Notes: generated from the sequence alone by a model not told the origin. Counted from the first letter of the stretch, positions 23,433 to 36,258 are shown. The stretch is 64,000 nucleotides of DNA from Lunularia cruciata (GCA_948567375.1 OX419761.1:52330501-52394500), one strand, 5' to 3'. Numbers and translations: made by a program.

Positions 23433-24354
23433 AATGTAAGCATCCCCATGAACACCACCTTTGGCTTCTTTATACAAGGCCAAGTCCATGGTCCAATATT
23501 TGCAAACTCTCCACCCATTCACTTGAGTGGCAAATAGATTGCCCTCTAGGTCTACAAGTTGAATAGAGCCATTGTCATAAATGTGAAACTAAACCTTATG
23601 ACCCCATCCAATGTTAGTGTAGCTTGCCTGGAAAAACTATTTGGTGATTGTCATACAACAACACCAAATTGCCCTCTTGAACAACAACAAGCTTTGTTTG
23701 CTAATCATGCCTAAATTTCCGTTGCTCTTGTACTTCCTTCATGGTTTGCATTTCATCTATTTTCTCCTCTAACCACATTAGTTGATGGATCCAAAGATCT
23801 TGACTTTCTTCCTTTGACAATCATTGAGCTTGAGACACGATGCCCTAGAAGAATACCTTTCTTCATTGTGAAGAAGCAGTTCTCTAGGTGTAATGACAAG
23901 CTGGAAAAATGATACCTTTCAAAATTTTGGTGAAGGTAATCTAAATGTACTTCTCTTTGCCCAAACATACAAAAATCATCAATAAAGACTTCCAGAAATT
24001 TGCACAAAAATTGTTGCATTCATCATCCATTGGAAAGTAGCGGGAGCATTACACAACCCAAAGGGCATTTGATTGTAAGAAAAGTGCCCCCATTGGTAGT
24101 GAATGTGGTTTTGTCTTTGTCTTTTTCTCAAATGGATACTTAATTATACACTAAAAATCCATCAAGAAAGCTATAGCAAGGATGACCAACTATTTGGTCA
24201 AAAATTTTATCGGTGAAAGGTAAGAGACGATGATCCTTCCTTGTAATTGCATTCAGCTTGCAAAAGTCTTGGCACACTCAAATCTTCCTAGTCTTCTTCT
24301 TTGGAACAATGACAATGGGAGAAACCCACTCACTATTAAAGAAAGAAAGATTAT
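23433..24354 (-). pseudogene. Family 2 pol: integrase tail fused to RT by deletion
   Basis: Next to the polypurine tract the minus strand encodes the integrase C-terminal region (EVQEQRKFRHD, GNLVLLYDNHQI), as in the copy at 33.5-33.9 kb. Near 23,825 it jumps to RT: LGHRVSS, then EVFIDDFCMFGQREVHLDYL with the Asp-Asp pair of the RT active site (23753-24019). The comparison implies a loss of about 1.6 kb covering the end of RT, RNase H and the integrase core. The RT continues to the left edge of the LTR inserted at 24355. Confidence 0.7.
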
Positions 24355-24736
24355 TGTGGTACCCACATTTTTGTTTTTTCTTATTTTTGAAGAAGTGTAC
24401 AAAAGAAGTAGTATTGGGCTTTTATTACATCAAAAGGCAAAGAACGGTATCTTCAGGTTGTAATCCAAGGTAAAGTGACTTTGCATTAGAAGATGAAGTA
24501 CTCGGATTGGCCCTGTCAGCATTCAACCCAAAGTAAGGAGACTTTGGCTCGGGGGTGCTCAACCCGAGGTGAGGACAGTGTAACAACTTTCCTTTGTAGT
24601 TGGACATTCAAGAAGGTACCGCACACAAAAATAGTTAGCCTATGAGTGGGGGAAAATTGACAATGACAAGAGCATGCAAGAGGTGTGATTTCTTGGTAGA
24701 AACTCAAAGTGAAGAAAGATGGAGGAAGCATGTCAC

Positions 24737-24744
24737 TATAAGAA
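24737..24744 (+). promoter_or_regulatory. TATA-like box before the U3 ORF (copy 6)
   Basis: TATAAGAA lies 35 bp before the ATG at 24772; in copies 7, 8 and 9 the equivalent TATAAAAA is 27 bp before the ATG. Confidence 0.35.
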
Positions 24745-24771
24745 TCTAAGAATCGGGATAGAGAGAAAGAG

Positions 24772-27350
24772 ATGACAAGTAATTTTCCATCACCATTAAG
24801 GAGTCGTCCTAAGGAAGATCATGGGAAAGGAAGTGTAGTAAGAGACGCACTGGTGTGTCGAGAGGAAGTCAGGAGAGTTAGTCCAGAAATCAGTCGGAAG
24901 AGTAGCCACCAACCCAAAGTGGACGAGAGGAAGATAGGAGGTGGGAAGAAGAACTTGGAATTTGCAGTGAGGAATGATGCAATTTGGAGATTACATGTGA
25001 TTGCAAGAATAGAAGTTTTGAGTAGGCTTTGGATCACATTCCTGGCATGGAATTAGAACCTTAGTTTTCCAGGTTTCATGACTAAGATCATCAAGAGTAA
25101 ATGTCTCAATGGACCTGAGGGAGAAGATAAGAGAGGAAATCTGGCTCGCTAGATAGAGTCGGATTGGAGGTTAGTACTAAGAAGAGAAGCGGGTGAAGAG
25201 CAAGGAGCCACATTCTTGGGGGAAGGAGAAGCAGCTGAAGAAACCCAAGAGGTGAGAGATGCCTTTTCTTCAAAGCACACAAAGAATGGCTACAAAGTTG
25301 AGAGCTACAAGGACCTTGTGAGGAGAGGCATCATAGGAGCAATGATGGCTATCTTGAAGCCGGAGAAAATTACTCATGTGATGAAAGATCAAGTGGTGTT
25401 CTTCCATAAGATGTTTGCAAGGGAGATAATCAATTGGGCAAAGTGCGTATCAGCGTATGAGAATAATGGTGTGGAACTTGCACAATAAGTCACCTCCACA
25501 CTACATTGTGCCATTTGCAGCCCACTTTTATTTGGGATTGAATTTTCTGAATGCGGCAAAGAGACACAAGATGGTGTCGCACTTCCATCTCAATTTGAGA
25601 AGAGATGCTAATGCGGAGGAGCAGCAATACATTCTGCAAATTAGAAGCAACAATGAGTTCTATGTACAGATGGGGTAGAGCGTGCAGCTGAAGGTGAATA
25701 CTCCAAAGTCAAGGGAGAGGAGTCGACAAGGAGAAGAAGAAAAAGTAGTGGCAATGAGACCTCAAAAGACCAAGAAGATGAACTCGAGGAAGGACTTGGT
25801 GGTAATTGCATTGTTAGGTGAAGAATCAAAAGGCAAAGCCGAGTACAAGTCAGAAGACTTAGAGAAGGAGGAAGAATCAGAATTCATATTGCAAAGTGGT
25901 GAAGCGAGTAGCAACAATGAAGATGGTGTGGAGACAAATCCGGTACTAGAGGGAGAAGATGAAAAGATGGAGATCGCAAAAGAATGTAAATCGAGACAAG
26001 AAGATGAAGTTCCAAAGAAGGAGGAGAAGAGGTTGATCATTCAGCAAGGTGTTTGCCCTAGAAGGAAAGCAATGTATGGGGTGGGACTAAGTAGAAGAAG
26101 AGAAGTGGAGAGTGGAAGTTTGGCAAGTGAAGAATCTATTCCAATATAGCAATTGTGGCTGAGAAGAAGGGTATCAAGCAAAGAAGAAGCAAAGAAGAAA
26201 AGCCCACAAGTTGAGGTAAAACATAGTGAAGGAGTAGAGTATCTGTGAGAGGTTGTGTGCCCGTTGTTAGTGAAGTTAGAGGAGAAGAAGAAGAGATGCA
26301 ATCAAACTGCCCAGAGGTGAAGATTGTGTTGCGGGTGTTAGTAAGATTAGAGGAAGAGAACTTGGAGTTGAAGGAGAGAATAATACGAGGTGAGGAGGAG
26401 AGAGAAGTACTACAAGTAGATGCAGTAGTATAGAACCAAGTGATTGAAAACTTAAAGAAGGACGTGGGGAATAGAGAGAGAGCAATAGAGCAAAATGTCA
26501 TAGAGAGGGAAAGACAAATAGCGGAGTATGAAATCTTGAAATAGCAATTTTCTGATTCACAATTAAAAACCATCCATGCTATGGCACAAGTAGCAGAGAA
26601 GGAGCAAGAGCTTGATAGAGTGACGGAGAATGTAGAAGAGAAGAAGTAGCTTTGGCAAAGAGAGTTGGTAGTGAGATATAGAGAAGAAGAACTATTAAGG
26701 GAGTTACTTCATAATCTGGAAGAGAAGATTGTTTAAAAGGAGAAGGAGAAGGAGATTGTAAGTTCAAGGAAAAACTGGCAATGTATAGAGAAGATTGGCT
26801 AGTGGATCAAGAACATGAGAGAAGGATGAGACTCAAGCCACTGAAGGAAATCATACTAAAGATGAATGCAATGTTGAGTATAGAAGCCAATGTGAGAATT
26901 GAAGAAACACAATTGCACGAGTTGAAGTTGTTGGTGTAGGAGACAAGGAGTAGAAATGCGAAGGATAAAGATTTGAATGCTTTGCTGATTAGTCTCAAAA
27001 CCTGTATAGATAGGAAGATATTGGAAGTAGAAGACAATATCACAATCAGACTAGATTTAGTAAAGTTGGAGATAGATAAACTTTGGAAGGATGTAAGAGC
27101 AAAGCCTGAAGTAGATGAGATATGAGTACAATTATCTTTGGAGTTATCATTGGAGATATTAGAGAAGAGTGGGTCAGGAGATAAAGAATTAGAAAGGTTA
27201 CCCATGACGGGAATTGCAGGTCAGAGTGAAGATGTGTTAGAATTGGTAGAAGATTTAGTAGTTGTGAAGCCCGAGGACAGAGTAGTATATGAGGTTACTT
27301 CGGGATCAAGTTTGGAAGCCAAGGAAGAAGTAGACATTGGATTGGAGTAG
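24772..27350 (+). pseudogene. LTR-encoded coiled-coil protein, copy 6 (subfamily B), broken
   Basis: The remnant starts MTSNFPSPLRSRP, the start shared by subfamily B. Blocks: IARIEVLSRLWITFLAWN (24772-25056), NGYKVESYKDLVRRGIIGAMMAILKP and FFHKMFAREIINWAKC (25216-25488), PPHYIVPFAAHFYLGLNFL (in a shifted frame, 25457-25678), a basic then acidic linker (25682-26149), coiled coil (26245-27130, several stops) and an acidic C-terminus ending EEVDIGLE (27138-27350). About 860 codons in all. The start was chosen by agreement with copies 7-9. Confidence 0.75.
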
Positions 27351-27471
27351 TAACAATTTTGAGATTTGAAGAGGCAGATATGAAGAGGTCCATTTGTCAT
27401 TTTGGATCTTCAAGTTAGGAAAGTTGTTGTAGAATGGTTTAGTTGTTAGATAATTGCTGAATTGCTTCACT

Positions 27472-27479
27472 ATTTAAAG
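27472..27479 (+). promoter_or_regulatory. TATA box at the U3/R border of copy 6
   Basis: TATTTAAA lies about 120 bp after the U3 ORF, in the same context as in copies 4 and 9 (GCTTCACTATTTAA). It is the likely promoter of the genomic RNA. Confidence 0.6.
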
Positions 27480-27524
27480 GTGGCATTCACAATCATATGT
27501 TGTTCAGTTCTCATAATTTCTGAG

Positions 27525-27534
27525 AATAAATAAA
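27525..27534 (+). terminator. Poly(A) signals in R of copy 6
   Basis: AATAAATAAA contains two overlapping AATAAA hexamers, about 46 bp after the TATA box. It could end both the genomic RNA and an mRNA of the U3 ORF. Other copies have the weaker AATAGATAAA here. Confidence 0.5.
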
Positions 27535-28149
27535 GCGAAGTGCTGTGAAGTACTGCTCGTTGCTTGAGCTTGATTCTAAGTATCAACATTGTGATTGTGT
27601 TTGTGAGTGTGTGAAGAATTTGAAGTGCAAATCAGTGTGCTCGTTGGATGTTAGATTTTGCAGCCTTGATATTCATTCTATGTGTTTGATATTGCATGAA
27701 GTGCAATCAGAGCAATGCCTTGATAGATCTGAGAGGAATTTTAGTGTTGGTAGTATTCTGCATTTGTGAGTGCAACATAGTGTTGATGTGAAACAATTTA
27801 AATTGAGGAAGTTGTGCCTTAAGTGAAGGAGTGGAACACAATTTTGAGGTGAAGTTGTTTTGCAATGAAGTGCCATTTTTGGGTGGGACTAAATCATCAC
27901 AATCAAGATTGTTTAGAAAGATTTGATGGAGTTGTGATTAAGTGTGACAAATAGTTGTGACAAGACTGCGAGTCAGTGCTTGTTAATCTCTTCTAGGTAT
28001 AGTTGCTACCTGAGAGATTAAAGATGAAATCAAGAAGGACTACATTGTGACATTTGACTTTGTATTTGACTAATTCTAAATTGTATCTCTGGGAGAACAA
28101 ACTTTACTTACCTAATTACCATGAAAGTGATATTTGCCAGGTTGTCATG

Positions 28150-29619
28150 ATTATTCTGGCCCCTAAGTACTTGTCAATTTCATCTATCACCAAGAGTGAG
28201 TACTTTGGGTTCAGTCAATACTGTCACTGATATACCGGAACTACATCTTCAATAAGATCAATCCAATGTTCTCCAAATTGGCATAGAATACCTTGCATTT
28301 GATCAATCAACAAGGCAAATATATGTTGGTCCTCTATAAACATGGTGGTGTATCTTGCCAACTCCTCCAAATTGATTGGCTTCAAAATTTTCAAACTTTT
28401 ACCTTTGGACAAGACAACATCTTGATAGCCATTGGGGTTGATGACTCCTTCAACAAGACTAACTTGGCTTAACCCGAGTCAAATTGTAATCAAACCCCCT
28501 TCCTCCAAATTGTTTTCACTCAAGGTGATGTCATATGGATCTCCATCTTTGACCTCTACCTTGTAGCATTCCAAGTAATTGACTTGGACTTTGTCCTCAA
28601 AGTCTTTAGAAGACAAAGATGATGAATCTTTGGATTCATCTTCATCTTTTGACAAAGTCATTTCTTAAGGTGAGGAACCTTCATCCAACTCACCATCACC
28701 AGCTTTTGGTCTTTGGACAAGATGTCCTTAAACCTCAACTTTTGCTAGTGCCAATACACAACAACTTGGGCACTATACAACTTGGGTTTTCCAATCAACA
28801 ATGGGTATCTTGTTTTGGTCATTGGTCTCAACACAAAGTAATTTAACTTGAATGGCACCCCTCTAATGATCTTAATTATATTTGATAGCATACCCAAAGG
28901 TTGTCTCTTGGTCTTGTCCGCAAAATTCAAAATTTAGGGTGTTGGCTCAAACATATGGTAACCCAACCGATTTGCGGTGTCCTCTATCATGACATTCATA
29001 CAAGAACCCAAATCAATGGGTATCAATGTGATCATGCAACCCGTGATCTCCACATCCACTTTGGGAGATCCCAAATCCTCTTGTTCACTATGATAAATGG
29101 CCAATAAGTCTTGCTTGGTCATGGCCCTTACTTTCTTGAGTGTAGAACTCAACTGCTTCTTGTACAACTTGGTGTCTTCCTACAATTGCTTGAATGTTAC
29201 ATTCACATTTGTGGATGCCAAATCTGACACAATATCATATTCACTCCTCCCAACTTCACCTTCTTTGCCTTTGACTTTGGGTTCAAAGTCTCTCCTTGTT
29301 CAAATTGAATTTTGGGGCGCTTCATGATGGTGACTGGAGTATCGATGGTCTGGACCCAAGGTTCTTTGGGTTTACCCACCTTGGCTTAGATTAGATCCTT
29401 GACTTTTGATCTAATGTCAGCTAGAAACATTGGAGGTTTCATCTTTGTACTTTCCTCCAAACTCATCTCCTAAGTTTGTTGTACTACCTCTTGTTTTTCT
29501 TTCTGCAGGGCCTTGGCTTTGGCTTTTTCTAGAATTTTCTCCTCCTTTGTAGAAAGAATTTCTTTTGGATGCAGCCTCTTTGCCTTTTGTGAAGATGAAG
29601 AAGTAATATTGTGAGCCGG
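28150..29619 (-). pseudogene. Family 2 pol: RT start, linker, protease and gag end
   Basis: Read on the minus strand from 29619: a Lys/Glu-rich segment (KILEKAKAKALQKEKQEVV), a decayed stretch, then the protease region with IPIDLGSCMNVMIEDTANRLG (the usual Asp-Ser-Gly reads Asp-Leu-Gly), VPFKLNYFVLRPMTKTRYPLLIGKP (end of protease), a linker and the start of RT (QFGEHWIDLIEDVVPVYQ, 28224-28412). This is the gag-pol part upstream of 23433-24354; LTR copy 6 separates them. There is no zinc knuckle in the visible part. Stops are frequent. It is cut at 29620 by a family 1 LTR fragment. Confidence 0.7.
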
Positions 29620-29740
29620 CCTATCTCTCACTCAAGATGCACCTCTGATGGCTATTATGGTAGCGCATGGACTAAGAAAAAAAAGAACCCCAACTCATCA
29701 TACTCCTCCAAGGCTAACACTCCAAGACTCAAGACATTGC
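29620..29740 (-). repeat. Family 1 LTR fragment
   Basis: TGTGAGCCGGCCTATCTCTC begins the minus-strand image of the family 1 LTR end; similarity runs to AAGACATTGC, where family 2 LTR copy 7 begins. An A-rich expansion interrupts it near 29,680. Confidence 0.8.
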
Positions 29741-30534
29741 TATGACACCTCGGCAAATATCACCTTAGCAGTAATTGGGTAATTAAAGTTTGTTCCCGCA
29801 GAAATACTAATCAGAAATGTCAAGATACAAAGTCAAACAGTAACATGTAGTTCTTCTTGAGTTCTTCTTTAGTCTCTCAGGTAGAAACTACACCAAGAAG
29901 AGAGTAACAAGCACTGACTCGTAGTCTTGTCACAGATTAACACTCCTTAATCACAACTCTATCAAATCTTTCCAAACAACCTTGATTGTGATGATTTAGG
30001 CTCTCTCAAAAATGTCACTTCACTACAAAACGACTTCGCCTTAGAATTGTGTTCTACCCCTCCATTGAAGGCACAACTTCCTTGATCAAAATTGTTTCAC
30101 ATCAACTTTGCATTGCACTCACGAATGTAGAATACTACCAACACTACAATTCCTCTCAAATTTGTCAAGGCATTGCTCCATTTCCACTTCACTCAAGATC
30201 ACACACACAAAATGAAGATCAAGGCTGCAGAATCCAACATCCAACAAGCACACTAACTTGCACTTCAAAATTCTCCCAACACTCACAAACACAAGCACAA
30301 AATTGATACTCGGAATCAAGCTCAAGTGATGAGCATTGCTTCACATCACTTCTCTTTATCTATTCTCAGAAATAATGAGCACTAAACAACATTTTCTTGT
30401 GAATGCCACTCTTAAATAGTGAAGCAAATGATAGTTCTAACAACTATACCATTCTACAACAACTCTTCTAAATTGTAGATCCAAAATAACAATGCACGTC
30501 TTCATATCTGCCTCTTCAAATCTCAAAATTGTTT

Positions 30535-33116
30535 CTACTCCGATCCGATGTCTACTTCTTCCTCGGCTTTCAAACTTGATCCCGAAGTAACTTCACTCAT
30601 TAGTACTCTATCAACGGGTTTCACAACTCCTAATTCCTCTACCAATTCTAACATTTCTCTTTCTTGATCTACAATTCCACTAGTGAGTAACCCTTCTAAA
30701 TCTTCATCTCCCGACCCACTCTTCTCTAATGTCTCCAACGGTAACTCAAAAGACATATGCACTCCTATGTTATCTATTTCAGGTTTTGCTCTTACATCCT
30801 TCCAAATTTTCTCTATCTCTAATTTCACTAAGTCTAATCTAATTGTGATATTGTCTTCTACCTCCAATATCTTTCTATCTACACAAGTTTTGAGACTGAT
30901 CAACAACAAGTTCAAATCTTTATCGTTTGCATTTCTCCTCCTCGTCTCCTGCACCAACAACTTCAACTCATGCAGTCTTGTTTCTTCAATGCGCATGCTG
31001 GCCTCTGTACTCAGCATCATATTCATTTGGATCACAATCTCTTTCAATGGCTCCAATCTCATTTTCCTCTCTTGTTCTTGATCTGCAAGCCAATCTTCTT
31101 TGTACATTGCCAATTCCGCTTTGAACTTGGCTTTCACAGTTTCCTTCTCCTTCTCCTTTTGCACAATCTTCTCCTCCTGATTGCAAAGTAACTCTCTCAA
31201 CTTTCTTCCTCTCTATATCTCACTGTCAACTCTCTTTGCCAGAGCTACTTCTTCTCTTCTACACTCTCCATCACTCTATCGAGCTCTGCTCCTTCTTTGC
31301 TACTCTTGCCATAGCATGGATAATTTATAATCTCAAATCAACAAACTGCTGCTTCAAGATTTCATACTCAGCTACTTGTCTTTCCCTTGCTATGTCACTC
31401 TGTTCTATGAGTTCCTCCCTATTCCTCGCTTCTTTCTTCAAATTCTCAATCACTTTATTCTGTACTACTGCATCTACTTGTAGTACTTCCCTTTCGTCCT
31501 CACCTCGGATTATACTCTTCTTTAATTCCAAGTTCTCTTCTTCTAATCGAGCTAACAATTGCAACACAATCTTCATCTTTGGACACTTTGATTGCATCTC
31601 CTTCTTCCCGTGCTCTAACTTCACTAACAATGGGCACACAACCTCCCGCAAATACTCTACTCCTTCACTTGGAGTTACCTCGACTTGTGGACTTATCTCC
31701 TTCTTCACCTCTTCCTCACTTGACACTTGCCTTCTAAGCCACAGTCGCCTTATAGGTATGGCTTCTTCACTCCCCAAACTTCCATCTTCCTTGTCTATTA
31801 CCTTACTTGGTCCTGCCTCATACTTCACCTTTTGTCTGGAACAAACTCCTCTCTGAATTGTAACTCTCTTCTCCTCTTGCTCTGGAACTTTGTCTTCCAA
31901 TTTTGAGTTACTTTTCTCCTCCATCTCCATCTTGGCTTCCTCTTCTTTGGGTACCGATTTCATCTCCACTCCATCATCATTGTCACTACTCATGTCTCCA
32001 CTCTGCAATGTGAACTTGGGTTCTTCCTCCCTCTCCAAATCTTCGGACTTGCACTTGGCTTCTCCTTCCGATTCTTCTTCCGACAACGTGATTACCACGA
32101 GCTCTTTCCTCGGGTTTACTCTTCTAGCCTTCCAAGGTCTCACTTTCTCTACTTCTTCTTCTCCTTGTCGACTCCTCTTCTTTGACTTTGGAGTACGCAC
32201 TTCCAACTGCCTTGTCTGTGCATAGTACTCATCACTTCTCTTGATCTAAAGAATGTATTGTTGCTCCTCCGCATTGATATCTCTTCTTAAGTTGGGATGG
32301 AAATGCGACACCATCTTATTACGCTCTGCCGCATTGAGTAAGTTCAGCCCTAGATAGAAATGGGCTGCAAATGGCACAATGTAATGTGGAGGCGACTTGT
32401 CCCGCAAATTCCACACAATCTATCTCGTCCTCCCATGAAGACACTTTGCCTAGTTAATTGGCTCTCCTGCAAACATCTTATGGAAGAACACCGCTTGGTG
32501 CTTCCTCACATATGTTGTTCTCTCCAGCTTCAAGATTGCTATTAGAGCACTCACGATCCCTCTCTTGATAGGATCCTTGTAGCTCTCTACTTTGTAACCA
32601 TTCTTTGTGCACTTTGAAGAGAAGGCATCTCTCACTTCTTGGGTTTCTTTGGCTACTTCCCCTTTCCCCAAGAACGTGGCACCATGCTTCGGGCCTACTT
32701 CTCTCCCGACTACTAACCTCCAATCCGACTTTGTCCATCAGGCCTGATTTCCTCTCTTCCCTTCCTCCTCAGGGCCATCAAGACACTTACTCTCAATGAT
32801 CTCAGTCATGAACCCTAGAAAGCTAACATTCTAGTTCCATGCCAAGAATGTGATCCAAAGCCTGCTCAAGACCTCAATTCTTGCGATCACATCTAACCTT
32901 TGAATCACATGATTTCTCACTACAAATTTAGAGTTCTTCTTCCTACCTCCCATCTTTCTCTCTTCTACTCTAGGCTGGGAACTATTCTTCCTACTGATTC
33001 CCATATTAACTTCTCTTGATTTCCTCTTGACACACCAATGCATCTTCAACTCTACTTCCCTTCCCACAATCTCCTGTAGGACGACTTCTTAACGGCGATG
33101 GAAAATTGCCTGTCAT
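30535..33116 (-). pseudogene. LTR-encoded coiled-coil protein, copy 7 (subfamily B), broken
   Basis: It starts MTGNFPSPLRSRP at 33116. Blocks: VIQRLDVIARIEVLSRLWITFLAWN (32831-33067), GKGEVAKETQEVRDAFSSK, NGYKVESYKDPIKRGIVSAL and KHQAVFFHKMFAGEPIN (32450-32671). A 293-residue block (31325-32206) covers the basic and acidic linker and the first coiled coil (LARLEEENLELKKSIIRGE). A 221-residue block (30535-31200) holds the second coiled coil, LHELKLLVQETRRR, RKILEVEDNITIRLDLVKLEIEKI and the acidic end EEVDIGSE. About 860 codons. Only a few lesions separate the blocks, so it is one of the better preserved copies. Confidence 0.78.
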
Positions 33117-33135
33117 TGCTTTGTCTTTAGCCCAA

Positions 33136-33143
33136 TTTTTATA
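33136..33143 (-). promoter_or_regulatory. TATA box before the U3 ORF (copy 7)
   Basis: TATAAAAA on the minus strand, 27 bp upstream of the ATG at 33116, with flanks CTCTATAAAAATTGGGCT as in copy 9. Confidence 0.5.
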
Positions 33144-33523
33144 GAGTTGTGCCTTCTTCGTCTTTCTTCAATTTGAGTTTCTACCAAGAAATCACCTTTT
33201 GCATGCTCTTGTCACTATCAAGTGTCCTTCATGCATATGACCGCCGTTTTTGAACAGTCCCTTCTTGATTGTCTTGCCCCAACGGAAATTTGTTACACTA
33301 TCCTCGCCTTGGGTTGAGCACCTCCAAGATGAAGACTTCTTACTCCAGGTTGTATCCTGACAGGGAAATTTGGAGTACCTCACCTTATGACCCAAATTCA
33401 CGTTACCTTGGGTTTCATCCCGAGGACAATTTTCTTCATCTTCTTCAACCATACAAGCGCAATTTGACTTCTCTGTACACTTCTTCTTCCAAATTGAGAA
33501 AAAACAAAAATGTGGGTACCACA

Positions 33524-33536
33524 TACCTCCTCCCTC
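33524..33536 (-). promoter_or_regulatory. Polypurine tract of family 2 (next to copy 7)
   Basis: GAGGGAGGAGGTA on the minus strand immediately precedes the TGTGGTACCC start of the LTR. Confidence 0.8.
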
Positions 33537-34860
33537 AAATGTGAGGGTCCCCACAAACATAGACTTTGGGTGTCTTAGGGACTTCCGAGTCTATGGTCCA
33601 ATGTCTCCAAACTCTCCACCCGTTTACTCAAGTGGCAAAAGGATTGCTCTCTAGGTCTGCAAGTTGAATGGACCCATTTTCATAAAGATGAAGAACTCAA
33701 TAAGGCCCCATCCATCTCAAATGCAGCTTGCTTGGAAAAAATATTTGGCGATTGTTGTATAATAAAACCAAATCTCCTTCGTGAACAGTCACAGGCTTGA
33801 TATGCTTATTGTGCCTGACTTTCCTCTGCTCTTGTACTTCTTTTGTGGTTTTCATTGCATTGTCTCTTTTCTCTTCTTACCACATCAATTGATGGATCTG
33901 AAGATCCTAGCTTTCTTCCTCCAACAATCGTTCTTTGCAAAGAATCCAATATGTCGGTACTTCAAATTCAATTGGTAGTATGGATGCAAGCCGTATGTCA
34001 AGAAGTATGGAGTTTGTTTGGTTGTGATCTTTTCTGTTGTTTGATATGCCCACAATGCAGTTGGTAACTTTGTATCCCGGTCATAGGCATAATTGATAGT
34101 CACCTTATTCAGAATTTTGCAAAGTAACCCATTTGCCTTTTTTGTTAAGCCATTTGCTTTTGGATTATAAGGAGTCATCTTCCAATGTTTAATCTAGAAG
34201 TATTTTGTTAACACCTCTATCAAAGAGTTCAAAAAATGTGTCCTTCTATCACTGACCAATTCCAGAGGACATCCGTATCGAGAGATGATGTTTCAAAAGA
34301 AAAATTCCGCCATAGTCTCTGCATCATCTCTGTGAGTTGCTTTAGCTTTGACCATCTTGGTAGCATAGTTAGTGCAAACCAAAATGCATATCTTCCTTGT
34401 GACTTGGATCACTGGTTGAATGGGTCCCACAAAATCAATTCTCCATTTCTCAAATAGGGCCAAGTGTAAAATTGGTCTCAAAGGCCATTGAGAAGTAGCC
34501 ATCGGCTTCCCCGTTCTCTGACAAGCATCACAACTTTGGATATGGGCATGCGTGTCTTTGTACATTGTAGGCCACCAGTACCCCGAGGAAAGAATCTTCT
34601 TTATTGTATTCTTCAGAGCATAGTGTCCTCTTGATGCTTTGGAGTGTAAAGACTCAATTACACCTCCGACTTTGTATGACTCCAAGCATCGCCAAAGTAC
34701 TTTGTCTTTGCCCAGCTTGAATAAAATGTTGTGTTTTAGCTGATATGGCCCCATTTTCCTGAGAAAGACTGCCCTCAGCTCCGGGTCCAGCCCTTCAGGA
34801 CAATGGAGTATATGCAGATAATGATATTTGGTGTCATACCTTGTACTTTGCATTGCTGTT
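33537..34860 (-). pseudogene. Family 2 integrase, broken
   Basis: Reading downwards from 34853: the zinc-binding HHCC region (SLHSKASRGHYALKN, then CDACQRTGKP), the first catalytic Asp in KWRIDFVGPI, the second in LVSDRRTHFLN (between listed frames), and the expected Glu position in NGLTKKANGLL, which here is Lys. The C-terminal region (33560-33900) has VHEGDLVLLYNN and ends near the polypurine tract. No chromodomain is visible. Stops at several points and the Glu-to-Lys change mean that it is inactive. Ty3/Gypsy order is confirmed because it follows RNase H. Confidence 0.75.
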
Positions 34861-35006
34861 AATTGATATTACTCTTCATCAAGGAACCGATCGTCAATTT
34901 CCCATTCCTGATCTTGAGTTTCTAACCTGGACAGGAAGTCCGCATTTGAATGCAAAACTCCCTTCCTTACTTGTATAGTACATGGGAATTCTTGTAACAA
35001 CAAGAT

Positions 35007-36231
35007 CTATCTTGCAATTTGCCCAGACAAATTTGCCTTCTTGACCAAATGTTGCAATGCATAATGGTCAACATAGAAGACAAACTCGTATCCCAGCAAG
35101 TAGTGGCAAAATTTCTTGCAAGCATACACCATTCCGAGTGCTTCTCTTTCAGTCATCGAATAGTTCTTTTTGGAAACTAAAAGTTGTCGGCTGGCATAAT
35201 AAACCGGGTAGTCCATCTTCTCGTCCTTTTGACATAAGACAACTCCGATTGCCATGGATGAAGTGTCCACATATTCATGAAAAGGGACGTCCTAATTTGG
35301 GGCCCTCATGATTGGTGCTTCAACCAGTTTCTTCTTCAATACATGGAAAGCTTCTTCTTGATTTGCTTCCCACAAGTAGTCTTTGGATTTCTTCAGAAGC
35401 TTTGTAAGGGGTGTAGCAAGCATCACATAGTTTGAAACAAAGCGTCTGTAGTATCCAACATGTCCCAAGAAGGCTCTCAGCTCTCGTATGTTCTTCGGGG
35501 ATTCCAAAGTTGAGATTACTTTGACCTTCTTGACATCGACTTCAATACCTTGGCTTGACACCCAATGCCCTAGAAGAATTCCCTCCTTTATTGTGAAGAA
35601 GCATTTCTTCGGGTGTAATGACAAACCGGCAAATGACACCTTTCAAAAGTTTGGCAAAGGTAATCCAAATGTACATCTCTTTGCCCAAACACAAAAAAAT
35701 CATCAATGAACACTTCCACAAATTTGCGTAGGAAATCCTTGAAGATTGAATTCATCATCCGCTGGAAAGTAGTGGGAGCATTACACAACCTAAAGGGCAT
35801 TTGATTGTGAGCAAAAGTGCACCAATTGGTTGTGAATGTGGTTTTATCCTTGTCCTCTTCTCGGATAGATACTTGATTGCATCCTAAAAATCCATTGAGA
35901 AACTATAACAAGGGTGACCAGCTACTTGGTCCAGAATGGTATCGGTAAAAGGCAAGGGATGATGATCCTTCCTTGTGACTGCATTCAACTTGCGGAAATT
36001 TTGGCACACTCGGATCTTCCCTATTTTCTTCTTTAGGACAATGACAATGGGTGAAACCCATTCACTACTTAAGACGGGAAAGATTATTCTGGCTCCTAAG
36101 TACTTGTCAATTTTGTCTTTCACCAAGAGGGAGTACTTTGGGCTTAGACGGTATTGTCTCTGCCAAACCGGAACTGCACCTTCAACCAAATCAATCCGGT
36201 GTTCTCCAAATTCTTGTGGAATACTCGACAT
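35007..36231 (-). pseudogene. Family 2 reverse transcriptase and RNase H, broken
   Basis: From 36231: GEHRIDLVEGAVPVWQR, the RT fingers EWVSPIVIVLKKKIGKIRVC and KLNAVTRKDHHPLPFTDTIL (35884-36231). Then PFRLCNAPTTFQR and EVFIDDFFVFGQRDVHLDYL with the catalytic Asp pair (35588-35800), and RELRAFLGHVGYYRRFV (35292-35639). RNase H follows (35007-35270) with Asp in MDTSSMAIG, Glu in TEREALGMV and Asp in FYVDHYALQ. The TRKDH.PLPF signature resembles non-chromodomain plant Gypsy lineages. Frameshifts and stops separate the blocks. Confidence 0.78.
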
Positions 36232-36258
36232 TTGATTGATAGACTAGGAAAATACATC

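Larger units (their letters stand above)
24355..28149 (+). mobile_element. Family 2 solo giant LTR, copy 6 (subfamily B)
   Basis: It starts TGTGGTACCCACATTTTTG and ends TTGCCAGGTTGTCATG (the last two bases mutated from CA), 3,795 bp. It is flanked by ATTAT (24350-24354 and 28150-28154). Removing it restores the RT sequence AAAGATTATTCTGG, as found intact at 36071-36084. It thus inserted into the RT gene of a family 2 element in the opposite orientation. Confidence 0.85.
29741..33523 (-). mobile_element. Family 2 3' LTR, copy 7 (subfamily B)
   Basis: It runs from TATGACACCTCGGC to TGTGGGTACCACA, 3,783 bp. The right edge is followed directly by a polypurine tract and a long family 2 pol region in the same orientation. 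This junction is the best evidence in the window that the 3.7-kb unit is an LTR of a Ty3/Gypsy element. The left edge lies inside a family 1 LTR fragment; the other end of the element is lost, so the duplication cannot be checked. Confidence 0.82.
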